Below, piece after piece: positions 5,819 through 6,688 of a stretch of DNA of 6,688 bases. How positions within the stretch are numbered: the stretch's first letter is position 1; the number at the start of each line of letters is the position of its first letter. The translations under genes were made by a program, and so were the position numbers. Origin of the DNA: an uncultured Rhodospirillales bacterium (lineage in GTDB: Bacteria > Pseudomonadota > Alphaproteobacteria > Acetobacterales > Acetobacteraceae); NCBI GenBank assembly GCA_903932545.1, contig CAIZGT010000327.1, positions 1 through 6,688 of the forward strand, written 5' to 3'. The notes under the pieces were generated by a model, which saw nothing but the letters and a program-made list of their open reading frames with translations, did no database searches and was not told where the DNA came from.

Positions 5819-6688
5819 AATTGCCTGACAACGACTGCGCGACCGGCAAGAACAGATCTTGCCACCGGCTGGGCATGGTTTTGATCGTGCCGTTGCGATG
5901 CATGAATTTGGCAAAGGCCATCGTGCCCAACGGAGTGGTGCCGTAAATGATGTGCGGATCGTTCAGCACCTCCATCAAGGTCACGCGATCAATCTTGTCG
6001 TGTGACAAGCGCAGATATTCATCGGCAGCGGCGGATTTGTTGGCGTTGATCATCGCAATGGCTTCGCTCATCGCATCAAACATCGCCTGCACCGCGATCG
6101 CATGGGATTGGGCGAATTTGCGTGTGGTCCAGACGTCGGTGAGTGAGGCATCGCCCATCACATCGATCGAGGACAAAATCGGGTGCACCGCTTTGTTGCG
6201 CCATTCCAGATGCTCGAATGGCGGGGAGGCGAAATGGCTGTTGATCTCGCCACTGCCCATTACCTGCAAGGCCGCGTCCGGATGGCCAAGGGTGAGCGTG
6301 AGATGGTCGAATTTGGCGTAATTCTCCGCGCCGTAGAGCTTGGCTGCCTGCATTTCGAGCACCAAGGCGGCGTTGGAGATTTTCACAGACGGCATTGCGA
6401 TACGGTCCGCATCCGTGAGGTCTGCCACCGAATGCACCGCAGGGTTGCGGGTGTTGAGCGTGGTTGGCATCGTGGCGATGGCACCGAGGCCCGCCACCTC
6501 ATTGGCGGTCCCGTGGGTTTTGTCCCATAGCAGGATTAAGCCCGGCGGCGCGCCGCTGCCAAAAGCGATGCTGCCAGACAGCAGCCCGTCATTCATTGCC
6601 GCAGCACCGGACAACACCACCCAATTCACAACAAGATCCGACTGCCCCAAGACTGCGGCGTGTTTCTCGATCAGCTTCTGATCTTCCA
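5817..6688 (-). CDS. NMT1/THI5-type (NitT/TauT family) ABC substrate-binding protein, 5' end outside window
   Basis: The frame stays open to the right edge (codons EDQKLIEKH read from 6686), so the 289 residues seen are the C-terminal bulk of an SBP whose signal peptide and first strand, perhaps 40-50 residues, are missing. Family landmarks are SGAAAMNDGLLSGSIAFGSG, in which the ligand-binding loop follows the first helix, then PPGLILLWDKT, and the second-lobe blocks VADLTDADRIAMPSV and MEVLNDPHIIYGTTPLG. The last is typical of aromatic-rich NitT/TauT-type SBP C-termini, as is the ending in which a Trp and a Phe flank LFLP. No cysteine occurs in the visible part, as expected for a periplasmic protein. 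It is the first gene of the operon in view and ends 10 nt before the PotD-like SBP start. SBPs of this type normally serve SsuBC/TauBC-like transporters, so its pairing with a PotABC-type core is unusual. Ligand unknown. Confidence 0.88.
   Translation of the reverse strand, partial: EDQKLIEKHAAVLGQSDLVVNWVVLSGAAAMNDGLLSGSIAFGSGAPPGLILLWDKTHGTANEVAGLGAIATMPTTLNTRNPAVHSVADLTDADRIAMPSVKISNAALVLEMQAAKLYGAENYAKFDHLTLTLGHPDAALQVMGSGEINSHFASPPFEHLEWRNKAVHPILSSIDVMGDASLTDVWTTRKFAQSHAIAVQAMFDAMSEAIAMINANKSAAADEYLRLSHDKIDRVTLMEVLNDPHIIYGTTPLGTMAFAKFMHRNGTIKTMPSRWQDLFLPVAQSLSGN

Noticed and set aside
5807..5914. A 36-residue N-terminal extension of the PotD-like SBP from ATG 5914
   Set aside because: It would lie ahead of a standard signal peptide, overlap the upstream gene and ignore the AGGAG at 5818-5814.

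Overview
The window is GC-rich and fully coding, with a strong preference for G or C at third codon positions, short or negative intergenic distances, and GTG used as a start alongside ATG. This points to a proteobacterium. The abundance of NMT1/THI5-type and polyamine-type ABC transporters suggests Alphaproteobacteria such as Rhodospirillales or Rhizobiales, but that placement is an inference from style and no taxonomic marker is present.

Layout. Positions 1-1285 (+ strand) carry the 3' end of a flavoprotein gene of the succinate dehydrogenase/fumarate reductase (SdhA/FrdA) superfamily. It overlaps by 11 bp a 112-codon gene for a stand-alone [2Fe-2S] protein that matches only the N-terminal half of SdhB/FrdB. 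Positions 6688-1282 (- strand) carry one six-gene ABC-transport operon, read right to left: an NMT1/THI5-type substrate-binding protein (SBP) whose 5' end lies outside the window; a PotD-like SBP with a clear signal peptide; a PotA-like ATPase; PotB-like and PotC-like permeases; and a second NMT1/THI5-type SBP that has no signal peptide. The two transcription units converge and their stop codons overlap in one CTAA tetranucleotide.

How the parts fit. The PotD-like SBP, the two permeases and the ATPase make a complete importer of the polyamine/opine/iron type. The operon is very tight (10-nt gap, 1-nt gap, two ATGA overlaps, 2-nt gap), so all six products are probably made together. The unusual point is the two extra ligand-binding proteins of a different family (normally partnered with SsuBC/TauBC-type transporters), one predicted cytosolic and rich in cysteine. 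The neighbouring flavoprotein/[2Fe-2S] pair looks like a soluble or loosely associated dehydrogenase or reductase for a carboxylate-type substrate. A link between the imported compound and this enzyme is plausible from proximity only, and the substrate cannot be told from the sequence.

No RNA gene, mobile element, CRISPR array, attachment site or gene-free stretch above 300 bases was seen. The promoters of both transcription units lie outside the window.
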